A stretch of 64,000 nucleotides of DNA from Acanthosepion esculentum. Taxonomy: Eukaryota; Mollusca; Cephalopoda; Sepiida; Sepiidae. The DNA is taken from the NCBI GenBank assembly GCA_964036315.1, contig OZ038485.1:71730824-71794823 (forward strand). The letters are read 5' to 3'. Both the position numbers and the translations under genes were made by a program. Below, in pieces: positions 48,015-61,100 of the stretch. The stretch's first letter is position 1. Each line of letters starts with the position of its first letter. The notes under the pieces were generated by a model. That model saw only the letters and a program-made list of their open reading frames with translations, searched no databases and was not told where the DNA came from.

Positions 48015-50618
48015 GAAAAACAAGCCAAAAGAGCTTGCTTTTACACCTAAAATTCAATATTTTTCAAAACTTTGTAAAACTTAAAATTTGCAATATAACA
48101 TTGTGAAAACTGTTGAAACATGCTGAAATCAATACTTTTCGATCGATAACATATCGATTTTCAATAATTTTATTGGTTTTCTAAAGATTTCAATAAGTAA
48201 ATCAATTTTTCAAACAACCGTGTTTAACGTTGAAAAAGAAGCCAAAACAGCTTGCTTTTACACCTAAAATTCAATATTTTTCAAAACTTTGTAAAACTTA
48301 AAATTTGCAATATAACTGTGTGAAAACTGTTGAAACTTGTTGAAATCAATACTTTTAGTTCGATAACATATCGATTTTCAATAATTTTATTGGTTTTCTA
48401 AATATTTCAATAAGTAAATCAATTTTTCAAACAACCGTGTTTAACGTTGAAAAACTAGCCAAAACAGCTTGCTTTTACACGTAAAATTCAATATTTTACA
48501 AAACTTTGTAAAACTTAAAATTTGCAATATAACTTTGTGAAAACTGTTGAAACTTGTTGAAATCAATACTTTTCGATCGATAACATATCGATTTTCAATA
48601 ATTTTATTGGTTTTCTAAAGATTTCAATAAGTAAATCAATTTTTCAAACAACCGTGTTTAACGTTGAAAAACAAGCCAAAACAGCTTGCTTTTACACCTA
48701 AAATTCAATATTTTACAAAACTTTGTAAAACTTAAAATTTGCAATATAACTTTGTGAAAACTGTTGAAACTTGTTGAAATCAATAGTTTTCGATCGATAA
48801 CATATCGATTTTCAATAATTTTATTGGTTTTCTAAAGATTTCAATAAGTAAATCAATTTTTCAAACAACCGTGTTTAACGTTGAAAAACAAGCCAAAACA
48901 GCTTGCTTTTACACCTAAAATTCAATATTTTTCAAAACTTTGTAAAACTTAAAATTTGCAATATAACATTGTGAAAACTGTTGAAACATGCTGAAATCAA
49001 TACTTTTCGATCGATAACATATCGATTTTCAATAATTTTATTGGTTTTCTAAAGATTTCAATAAGTAAATCAATTTTTCAAACAACCGTGTTTAACGTTG
49101 AAAAAGAAGCCAATACAGCTTGCTTTTACACCTAAAATTCAATATTTTTCAAAACTTTGTAAAACTTAAAATTTGCAATATAACTTTGTGAAAACTGTTG
49201 AAACTTGTTGAAATCAATAGTTTTCGATCGATAACATATCGATTTTCAATAATTTTATTGGTTTTCTAAAGATTTCAATAAGTAAATCAATTTTTCAAAC
49301 AACCGTGTTTAACGTTGAAAAACAAGCCAAAAGAGCTTGCTTTTACACCTAAAATTCAATATTTTTCAAAACTTTGTAAAACTTAAAATTTGCAATATAA
49401 CATTGTGAAAACTGTTGAAACATGCTGAAATCAATACTTTTCGATCGATAACATATCGATTTTCAATAATTTTATTGGTTTTCTAAAGATTTCAATAAGT
49501 AAATCAATTTTTCAAACAACCGTGTTTAACGTTGAAAAAGAAGCCAAAACAGCTTGCTTTTACACCTAAAATTCAATATTTTTCAAAACTTTGTAAAACT
49601 TAAAATTTGCAATATAACTGTGTGAAAACTGTTGAAACTTGTTGAAATCAATACTTTTAGTTCGATAACATATCGATTTTCAATAATTTTATTGGTTTTC
49701 TAAATATTTCAATAAGTAAATCAATTTTTCAAACAACCGTGTTTAACGTTGAAAAACTAGCCAAAACAGCTTGCTTTTACACGTAAAATTCAATATTTTA
49801 CAAAACTTTGTAAAACTTAAAATTTGCAATATAACTTTGTGAAAACTGTTGAAACTTGTTGAAATCAATACTTTTCGATCGATAACATATCGATTTTCAA
49901 TAATTTTATTGGTTTTCTAAAGATTTCAATAAGTAAATCAATTTTTCAAACAACCGTGTTTAACGTTGAAAAACAAGCCAAAACAGCTTGCTTTTACACC
50001 TAAAATTCAATATTTTACAAAACTTTGTAAAACTTAAAATTTGCAATATAACTTTGTGAAAACTGTTGAAACTTGTTGAAATCAATAGTTTTCGATCGAT
50101 AACATATCGATTTTCAATAATTTTATTGGTTTTCTAAAGATTTCAATAAGTAAATCAATTTTTCAAACAACCGTGTTTAACGTTGAAAAACAAGCCAAAA
50201 CAGCTTGCTTTTACACCTAAAATTCAATATTTTTCAAAACTTTGTAAAACTTAAAATTTGCAATATAACATTGTGAAAACTGTTGAAACATGCTGAAATC
50301 AATACTTTTCGATCGATAACATATCGATTTTCAATAATTTTATTGGTTTTCTAAAGATTTCAATAAGTAAATCAATTTTTCAAACAACCGTGTTTAACGT
50401 TGAAAAAGAAGCCAATACAGCTTGCTTTTACACCTAAAATTCAATATTTTTCAAAACTTTGTAAAACTTAAAATTTGCAATATAACTTTGTGAAAACTGT
50501 TGAAACTTGTTGAAATCAATACTTTTCGATCGATAACATATCGATTTTCAATAATTTTATTGGTTTTCTAAAGATTTCAATAAGTAAATCAATTTTTCAA
50601 ACAACCGTGTTTAACGTT
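48015..50618 (+). repeat. 6-mer higher-order repeat, 1302 bp x 2
   Basis: Copy 1 starts at 48015, 48232, 48449, 48666, 48883 and 49100. Copy 2 starts at 49317, 49534, 49751, 49968, 50185 and 50402. Shared markers in order are: G17 with A86; G7-G87 with TTTAGTTCG before the dyad; T8 with CACGTAAA and A50; A50+G121; A86 with A106/C109; G7 with T15. TTTAGTTCG and CACGTAAA occur only here. The last monomers differ at offset 121 (G at 49100, C at 50402). Confidence 0.92.
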
Positions 50619-53600
50619 GAAAAACAAGCCAAAACAGCTTGCTTTTACACCTAAAATTCAATATTTTTCAAAACTTTGTAAAACTTAAAATTTGCAATAT
50701 AACTTTGTGAAAACTGTTGAAACATGCTGAAATCAATACTTTTCGATCGATAACATATCGATTTTCAATAATTTTATTGGTTTTCTAAAGATTTCAATAA
50801 GTAAGTCAATTTTTCATACAGTTTAACGTTGAAAAACAAACCAAAACAGGTTGCTTTTACACCTAAAATTCAATATTTTTCAAAACTTTGTAAAACTTAA
50901 AATTTGCAATATAACTTTGTGAAAACTGTTGAAACTTGTTGAAATCAATACTTTTCGATCGATAACATATCGATTTTCAATAATTTTATTGGTTTTCTAA
51001 ATATTTTAATAAGTAAATCAATTTTTCAAATAACCGTGTTTAACGTTGAAAAACAAGCCAAAACAGCTTGCTTTTACGCCTAAAATTCAATATTTTTCAA
51101 AACTTTGTAAAACTTAAAATTTGCAATATAACTTTGTGAAAACTGTTGAAACTTGTTGAAATCAATACTTTTCGATCGATAACATATCGATTTTCAATAA
51201 TTTTATTGGTTTTCTAAAGATTTCAATAAGTAAATCAATTTTTCAAACAATCGTGTTTAACGTTGAAAAACAAGCCAAAACAGCTTGCTTTTACACCTAA
51301 AATTCAATATTTTTCAAAACTTCGTAAAACTTAAAATTTGCAATATAACTTTGTGAAAACTGTTGAAACTTGTTGAAATCAATACTTTTCGATCGATAAC
51401 ATATCGATTTTCAATAATTTTATTGGTTTTCTAAAGATTTCAATAAGTAAATCAATTTTTCAAACAACCGTGTTTAACGTTGAAAAACAAGCCAAAACAG
51501 CTTGCTTTTACACCTAAAATTCAATATTTTACAAAACTTTGTAAAACTTAAAATTTGCAATATAACTTTGTGAAAACTGTTGAAACTTGTTGAAATCAAT
51601 AGTTTTCGATCGATAACATATCGATTTTCAATAATTTTATTGGTTTTCTAAAGATTTCAATAAGTAAATCAATTTTTCAAACAACCGTGTTTAACGTTGA
51701 AAAACAAGACAAAACAGCTTGCTTTTACACCTAAAATTCAATATTTTTCAAAACTTCGTAAAACTTAAAATTTGCAATATAACTTTGTGAAAACTGTTGA
51801 AACTTGTTGAAATCAATACTTTTCGATCGATAACATATCGATTTTCAATAATTTTATTGGTTTTCTAAAGATTTCAATAAGTAAATCAATTTTTCAAACA
51901 ACCGTGTTTAACGTTGAAAAACAAGCCAAAACAGCTTGCTTTTACACCTAAAATTCAATATTTTTCAAAACTTCGTAAAACTTAAAATTTGCAATATAAC
52001 TTTGTGAAAACTGTTGAAACTTGTTGAAATCAATACTTTTCGATCGATAACATATCGATTTTCAATAATTTTATTGGTTTTCTAAAGATTTCAATAAGTA
52101 AATCAATTTTTCAAACAACCGTGTTTAACGTTGAAAAACAAGCCAAAACAGCTTGCTTTTACACCTAAAATTCAATATTTTACAAAATTTTGTAAAACTT
52201 AAAATTTGCAATATAACTTTGTGAAAACTGTTGAAACTTGTTGAAATCAATAGTTTTCGATCGATAACATATCGATTTTCAATAATTTTATTGGTTTTCT
52301 AAAGATTTCAATAAGTAAATCAATTTTTCAAACAACCGTGTTTAACGTTGAAAAACAAGCCAAAACAGCTTGCTTTAACACCTAAAATTCAATATTTTTC
52401 AAAACTTTGTAAAACTTAAAATTTGCAATATAACTTTGTGAAAACTGTTGAAACTTGTTGAAATCAATACTTTTCGATCGATAACATATCGATTTTCAAT
52501 AATTTTATTGGTTTTCTAAAGATTTCAATGAGTAAATCAATTTTTCAAACAACCGTGTTTAACGTTGAAAAACAAGCCAAAACAGCTTGCTTTTACACCT
52601 AAAATTCAATATTTTTCAAACCTTTGTAAAACTTAAAATTTGCAATATAACTTTGTGAAAACTGTTGAAACATGCTGAAATCAATACTTTTCGATCGATA
52701 ACATATCGATTTTCAATAATTTTATTGGTTTTCTAAAGATTTCAATAAGTAAGTCAATTTTTCATACAGTTTAACGTTGAAAAACAAACCAAAACAGCTT
52801 TCTTTTACACCTAAAATTCAATATTTTTCAAAACTTTGTAAAACTTAAAATTTGCAATATAACTTTGTGAAAACTGTTGAAACTTGTTGAAATCAATACT
52901 TTTCGATCGATAACATATCGATTTTCAATAATTTTATTGGTTTTCTAAAGATTTCAATAAGTAAATCAATTTTTCAAACAACCGTGTTTAACGTTGAAAA
53001 ACAAGCCAAAACAGCTTGCTTTTACACCTAAAATTCAATATTTTTCAAAACTTCGTAAAACTTAAAATTTGCAATATAACTTTGTGAAAACTGTTGAAAC
53101 TTGTTGAAATCAATACTTTTCGATCGATAACATATCGATTTTCAATAATTTTATTGGTTTTCTAAAGATTTCAATGAGTAAATCAATTTTTCAAACAACC
53201 GTGTTTAACGTTGAAAAACAAGCCAAAACAGCTTGCTTTTACACCTAAAATTCAATATTTTTCAAACCTTTGTAAAACTTAAAATTTGCAATATAACTTT
53301 GTGAAAACTGTTGAAACATGCTGAAATCAATACTTTTCGATCGATAACATATCGATTTTCAATAATTTTATTGGTTTTCTAAAGATTTCAATAAGTAAAT
53401 CAATTTTTCAAACAACCGTGTTTAACGTTGAAAAACAAGCCAAAACAGCTTGCTTTTACACCTAAAATTCAATATTTTTCAAAACTTTGTAAAACTTAAA
53501 ATTTGCAATATAACTTTGTGAAAACTGTTGAAACTTGTTGAAATGAATACTTTTCGATCGATAACATATCGATTTTCAATAATTTTATTGGTTTTCTAAA

Positions 53601-55377
53601 GATTTCAATAAGTAAATCAATTTTTCAAACAATCGTGTTTAACGTTGAAAAACAAGCCAAAACAGCTTGCTTTTACACCTAAAATTCAATATTTTACAAA
53701 ACTTTGTAAAACTTAAAATTTGCAATATAACTTTGTGAAAACTGTTGAAACTTGTTGAAATCAATAGTTTTCGATCGATAACATATCGATTTTCAATAAT
53801 TTTATTGGTTTTCTAAAGATTTCAATAAGTAAATCAATTTTTCAAACAACCGTGTTTAACGTTGAAAAAGAAGCCAAAACAGCTTGCTTTTACACCTAAA
53901 ATTCAATATTTTTCAAAACTTCGTAAAACTTAAAATTTGCAATATAACTTTGTGAAAACTGTTGAAACTTGTTGAAATCAATACTTTTCGATCGATAACA
54001 TATCGATTTTCAATAATTTTATTGGTTTTCTAAAGATTTCAATAAGTAAGTCAATTTTTCATACAGTTTAACGTTGAAAAACAAACCAAAACAGCTTGCT
54101 TTTACACCTAAAATTCAATATTTTTCAAAACTTTGTAAAACTTAAAATTTGCAATATAACTTTGTGAAAACTGTTGAAACTTGTTGAAATCAATACTTTT
54201 CGATCGATAACATATCGATTTTCAATAATTTTATTGTTTTTCTAAATATTTCAATAAGTAAATCAATTTTTCAAACAACCGTGTTTAACGTTGAAAAACA
54301 AGCCAAAACAGCTTGCTTTTACACCTAAAATTCAATATTTTTCAAAACTTTGTAAAACTTAAAATTTGCAATATAACTGTGTGAAAACTGTTGAAACTTG
54401 TTGAAATCAATACTTTTCGTTCGATAACATATCGATTTTCAATAATTTTATTGGTTTTCTAAAGATTTCAATAAGTAAATCAATTTTTCAAACAACCGTG
54501 TTTAACGTTGAAAAACAAGCCAAAACAGCTTGCTTTTACACCTAAAATTCAATATTTTACAAAACTTTGTAAAACTTAAAATTTGCAATATAACTTTGTG
54601 AAAACTGTTGAAACTTGTTGAAATCAATAGTTTTCGATCGATAACATATCGATTTTCAATAATTTTATTGGTTTTCTAAAGATTTCAATAAGTAAATCAA
54701 TTTTTCAAACAACCGTGTTTAACGTTGAAAAACAAGCCAAAACAGCTTGCTTTTACACCTAAAATTCAATATTTTTCAAAACTTTGTAAAACTTAAAATT
54801 TGCAATATAACTGTGTGAAAACTGTTGAAACTTGTTGAAATCAATACTTTTCGTTCGATAACATATCGATTTTCAATAATTTTATTGGTTTTCTAAAGAT
54901 TTCAATAAGTAAATCAATTTTTCAAACAACCGTGTTTAACGTTCAAAAACAAGCCAAAACAGCTTGCTTTTACACCTAAAATTCAATATTTTACAAAACT
55001 TTGTAAAACTTAAAATTTGCAATATAACTTTGTGAAAACTGTTGCAACTTGTTGAAATCAATAGTTTTCGATCGATAACATATCGATTTTCAATAATTTT
55101 ATTGGTTTTCTAAAGATTTCAATAAGTAAATCAATTTTTCAAACAACCGTGTTTAACGTTGAAAAACAAGCCAAAACAGCTTCCTTTTACACCTAAAATT
55201 CAATATTTTTCAAAACTTTGTAAAACTTAAAATTTGCAATATAACTGTGTGAAAACTGTTGAAACTTTTTGAAATCAATACTTTTCGATCGATAACATAT
55301 CGATTTTCAATAATTTTATTGGTTTTCTAAAGATTTCAATAAGTAAATCAATTTTTCAAACAACCGTGTTTAACGTT
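50619..55377 (+). repeat. Mixed block with a 646-bp and a 434-bp local repeat (22 copies)
   Basis: Starts are 50619, 50831, 51048, 51265, 51482, 51699, 51916, 52133, 52350, 52567, 52779, 52996, 53213, 53430, 53647, 53864, 54076, 54293, 54510, 54727, 54944 and 55161. The pair 52350/52567 (G181; C55 with A106/C109) repeats at 52996/53213, 646 bp on. G87+T128 alternates with A50+G121 at 54293-55160, a dimer of 434 bp, followed by a further G87 copy at 55161 with C23. Confidence 0.86.
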
Positions 55378-58182
55378 CAAAAACAAGCCAAAAGAGCTTG
55401 CTTTTACACCTAAAATTCAATATTTTTCAAAACTTTGTAAAACTTAAAATTTGCAATATAACTGTGTGAAAACTGTTGAAACTTGTTGAAATCAATACTT
55501 TTCGTTCGATAACATATCGATTTTCAATAATTTTATTGGTTTTCTAAATATTTCAATAAGTAAATCAATTTTTCAAACAACCGTGTTTAACGTTGAAAAA
55601 CTAGCCAAAACAGCTTGCTTTTACACCTAAAATTCAATATTTTACAAAACTTTGTAAAACTTAAAATTTGCAATATAACTTTGTGAAAACTGTTGAAACT
55701 TGTTGAAATCAATACTTTTCGATCGATAACATATCGATTTTCAATAATTTTATTGGTTTTCTAAAGATTTCAATAAGTAAATCAATTTTTCATACAGTTT
55801 AACGTTGAAAAACAAGCCAAAACAGCTTGCTTTTACACCTAAAATTCAATATTTTACAAAACTTTGTAAAACTTAAAATTTGCAATATAACTTTGTGAAA
55901 ACTGTTGAAACTTGTTGAAATCAATAGTTTTCGATCGATAACATATCGATTTTCAATAATTTTATTGGTTTTCTAAAGATTTCAATAAGTAAATCAATTT
56001 TTCAAACAACCGTGTTTAACGTTGAAAAACAAGCCAAAACAGCTTGCTTTTACACCTAAAATTCAATATTTTTCAAAACTTCGTAAAACTTAAAATTTGC
56101 AATATAACTTTGTGAAAACTGTTGAAACTTGTTGAAATCAATACTTTTCGATCGATAACATATCGATTTTCAATAATTTTATTGGTTTTCTAAAGATTTC
56201 AATAAGTAAGTCAATTTTTCATACAGTTTAACGTTGAAAAACAAACCAAAACAGCTTGCTTTTACACCTAAAATTCAATATTTTTCAAAACTTTGTAAAA
56301 CATAAAATTTGCAATATAACTTTGTGAAAACTGTTGAAACTTGTTGAAATCAATACTTTTCGATCGATAACATATCGATTTTCAATAATTTTATTGGTTT
56401 TCTAAAGATTTCAATAAGTAAATCAATTTTTCAAACAACCGTGTTTAACGTTTAAAAACAAGCCAAAACAGCTTGCTTTTACACCTAAAATTCAATATTT
56501 TTCAAAACTTTGTAAAACTTAAAATTTGCAATATAACTGTGTGAAAACTGTTGAAACTTGTTGAAATCAATACTTTTCGATCGATAACATATCGATTTTC
56601 AATAATTTTATTGGTTTTCTAAAGATTTCAATAAGTAAATCAATTTTTCAAACAACCGTGTTTAACGTTGAAAAACACGCCAAAACAGCTTGCTTTTACA
56701 CCTAAAATTCAATATTTTTCAAAACTTTGTAAAACTTAAAATTTGCAATATAACTGTGTGAAAACTGTTGAAACTTGTTGAAATCAATACTTTTCGTTCG
56801 ATAACATATCGATTTTCAATAATTTTATTGGTTTTCTAAAGATTTCAATAAGTAAATCAATTTTTCAAACAACCGTGTTTAACGTTGAAAAACAAGCCAA
56901 AACAGCTTGCTTTTACACCTAAAATTCAATATTTTTCAAAACTTTGTAAAACTTAAAATTTGCAATATAACATTGTGAAAACTGTTGAAACATGCTGAAA
57001 TCAATACTTTTCGATCGATAACATATCGATTTTCAATAATTTTATTGGTTTTCTAAAGATTTCAATAAGTAAATCAATTTTTCAAACAACCGTGTTTAAC
57101 GTTGAAAAAGAAGCCAATACAGCTTGCTTTTACACCTAAAATTCAATATTTTTCAAAACTTTGTAAAACTTAAAATTTGCAATATAACTTTGTGAAAACT
57201 GTTGAAACTTGTTGAAATCAATACTTTTCGATCGATAACATATCGATTTTCAATAATTATATTGGTTTTCTAAAGATTTCAATAAGTAAATCAATTTTTC
57301 AAACAACCGTGTTTAACGTTGAAAAACAAGCCAAAACAGCTTGCTTTTACACCTAAAATTCAATATTTTTCAAAACTTTGTAAAACTTAAAATTTGCAAT
57401 ATAACTTTGTGAAAACTGTTGAAACATGCTGAAATCAATACTTTTCGATCGATAACATATCGATTTTCAATAATTTTATTGGTTTTCTAAAGATTTCAAT
57501 AAGTAAGTCAATTTTTCATACAGTTTAACGTTGAAAAACAAACCAAAACAGCTTGCTTTTACACCTAAAATTCAATATTTTTCAAAACTTTGTAAAACTT
57601 AAAATTTGCAATATAACTTTGTGAAAACTGTTGAAACTTGTTGAAATCAATACTTTTCGATCGATAACATGTCGATTTTCAATAATTTTATTGGTTTTCT
57701 AAATATTTCAATAAGTAAATCAATTTTTCAAATAACCGTGTTTAACGTTGAAAAACAAGCCAAAACAGCTTGCTTTTACACCTAAAATTCAATATTTTTC
57801 AAAACTTTGTAAAACTTAAAATTTGCAATATAACTTTGTGAAAACTGTTGAAACTTGTTGAAATCAATACTTTTCGATCGATAACATATCGATTTTCAAT
57901 AATTTTATTGGTTTTCTAAAATTTCAATAAGTAAATCAATTTTTCAAACAATCGTGTTTAACGTTGAAAAACAAGCCAAAACAGCTTGCTTTTACACCTA
58001 AAATTCAATATTTTACAAAACTGTGTAAAACTTAAAATTTGCAATATAACTTTGTGAAAACTGTTGAAACTTGTTGAAATCAATAGTTTTCGATCGATAA
58101 CATATCGATTTTCAATAATTTTATTGGTTTTCTAAAGATTTCAATAAGTAAATCAATTTTTCAAACAACCGTGTTTAACGTT
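55378..58182 (+). repeat. Block that supplies parts of the 12-mer repeat (13 copies)
   Basis: Starts are 55378, 55595, 55807, 56024, 56236, 56453, 56670, 56887, 57104, 57321, 57533, 57750 and 57966. The first five match the last five monomers of each 12-mer copy (59702-60776 and 62296-63370). The next two match 63371 and the first part of 63588. The copies at 56887 and 57104 match positions 5 and 6 of the 12-mer. The copy at 57750 lost one base (CTAAAATTTC), and 57533 has G139 in the dyad. Confidence 0.88.
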
Positions 58183-61100
58183 GAAAAACAAGCCAAAACA
58201 GCTTGCTTTTACACCTAAAATTCAATATTTTTAAAAACTTCGTAAAACTTAAAATTTGCAATATAACTTTGTGAAAACTGTTGAAACTTGTTGAAATCAA
58301 TACTTTTCGATCGATAACATATCGATTTTCAATAATTTCATTGGTTTTCTAAAGATTTCAATAAGTAAATCAATTTTTCAAACAACCGTGTTTAACGTTG
58401 AAAAACAAGCCAAAACAGCTTGCTTTTACACCTAAAATTCAATATTTTACAAAACTTTGTAAAACTTAAAATTTGCAATATAACTTTGTGAAAACTGTTG
58501 AAACTTGTTGAAATCAATAGTTTTCGATCGATAACATATCGATTTTCAATAATTTTATTGGTTTTCTAAAGATTTCAATAAGTAAATCAATTTTTCAAAC
58601 AACCGTGTTTAACGTTGAAAAACAAGCCAAAACAGCTTGCTTTTACACCTAAAATTCAATATTTTTCAAAACTTCGTAAAACTTAAAATTTGCAATATAA
58701 CTTTGTGAAAACTGTTGAAACTTGTTGAAATCAATACTTTTCGATCGATAACATATCGATTTTCAATAATTTTATTGGTTTTCTAAAGATTTCAATAAGT
58801 AAATCAATTTTTCAAACAACCGTGTTTAACGTTGAAAAACAAGCCAAAACAGCTTGCTTTTACACCTAAAATTCAATATTTTACAAAACTTTGTAAAACT
58901 TAAAATTTGCAATATAACTTTGTGAAAACTGTTGAAACTTGTTGAAATCAATAGTTTTCGATCGATAACATATCAATTTTCAATAATTTTATTGGTTTTC
59001 TAAAGATTTCAATAAGTAAATCAATTTTTCAAACAACCGTGTTTAACGTTGAAAAACAAGCCAAAACAGCTTGCTTTTACACCTAAAATTCAATATTTTT
59101 CAAAACTTTGTAAAACTTAAAATTTGCAATATAACATTGTGAAAACTGTTGAAACATGCTGAAATCAATACTTTTCGATCGATAACATATCGATTTTCAA
59201 TAATTTTATAGGTTTTCTAAAGATTTCAATAAGTAAATCAATTTTTCAAACAACCGTGTTTAACGTTGAAAAAGAAGCCAATACAGCTTGCTTTTACACC
59301 TAAAATTCAATATTTTTCAAAACTTTGTAAAACTTAAAATTTGCAATATAACTTTGTGAAAACTGTTGAAACTTGTTGAAATCAATACTTTTCGATCGAT
59401 AACATATCGATTTTCAATAATTATATTGGTTTTCTAAAGATTTCAATAAGTAAATCAATTTTTCAAACAACCGTGTTTAACGTTGAAAAACAAGCCAAAA
59501 CAGCTTGCTTTTACACCTAAAATTCAATATTTTTCAAAACTTTGTAAAACTTAAAATTTGCAATATAACTTTGTGAAAACTGTTGAAACATGCTGAAATC
59601 AATACTTTTCGATCGATAACATATCGATTTTCAATAATTTTATTGGTTTTCTAAAGATTTCAATAAGTAAATCAATTTTTCAAACAACCGTGTTTAACGT
59701 TCAAAAACAAGCCAAAAGAGCTTGCTTTTACACCTAAAATTCAATATTTTTCAAAACTTTGTAAAACTTAAAATTTGCAATATAACTGTGTGAAAACTGT
59801 TGAAACTTGTTGAAATCAATACTTTTCGTTCGATAACATATCGATTTTCAATAATTTTATTGGTTTTCTAAATATTTCAATAAGTAAATCAATTTTTCAA
59901 ACAACCGTGTTTAACGTTGAAAAACTAGCCAAAACAGCTTGCTTTTACACCTAAAATTCAATATTTTACAAAACTTTGTAAAACTTAAAATTTGCAATAT
60001 AACTTTGTGAAAACTGTTGAAACTTGTTGAAATCAATACTTTTCGATCGATAACATATCGATTTTCAATAATTTTATTGGTTTTCTAAAGATTTCAATAA
60101 GTAAATCAATTTTTCATACAGTTTAACGTTGAAAAACAAGCCAAAACAGCTTGCTTTTACACCTAAAATTTAATATTTTACAAAACTTTGTAAAACTTAA
60201 AATTTGCAATATAACTTTGTGAAAACTGTTGAAACTTGTTGAAATCAATAGTTTTCGATCGATAACATATCGATTTTCAATAATTTTATTGGTTTTCTAA
60301 AGATTTCAATAAGTAAATCAATTTTTCAAACAACCGTGTTTAACGTTGAAAAACAAGCCAAAACAGCTTGCTTTTACACCTAAAATTCAATATTTTTCAA
60401 AACTTCGTAAAACTTAAAATTTGCAATATAACTTTGTGAAAACTGTTGAAACTTGTTGAAATCAATACTTTTCGATCGATAACATATCGATTTTCAATAA
60501 TTTTATTGGTTTTCTAAAGATTTCAATAAGTAAGTCAATTTTTCATACAGTTTAACGTTGAAAAACAAACCAAAACAGCTTGCTTTTACACCTAAAATTC
60601 AATATTTTTCAAAACTTTGTAAAACATAAAATTTGCAATATAACTTTGTGAAAACTGTTGAAACTTGTTGAAATCAATACTTTTCGATCGATAACATATC
60701 GATTTTCAATAATTTTATTGGTTTTCTAAAGATTTCAATAAGTAAATCAATTTTTCAAACAACCGTGTTTAACGTTGAAAAACAAGCCAAAACAGCTTGC
60801 TTTTACACCTAAAATTCAATATTTTTAAAAACTTCGTAAAACTTAAAATTTGCAATATAACTTTGTGAAAACTGTTGAAACTTGTTGAAATCAATACTTT
60901 TCGATCGATAACATATCGATTTTCAATAATTTCATTGGTTTTCTAAAGATTTCAATAAGTAAATCAATTTTTCAAACAACCGTGTTTAACGTTGAAAAAC
61001 AAGCCAAAACAGCTTGCTTTTACACCTAAAATTCAATATTTTACAAAACTTTGTAAAACTTAAAATTTGCAATATAACTTTGTGAAAACTGTTGAAACTT

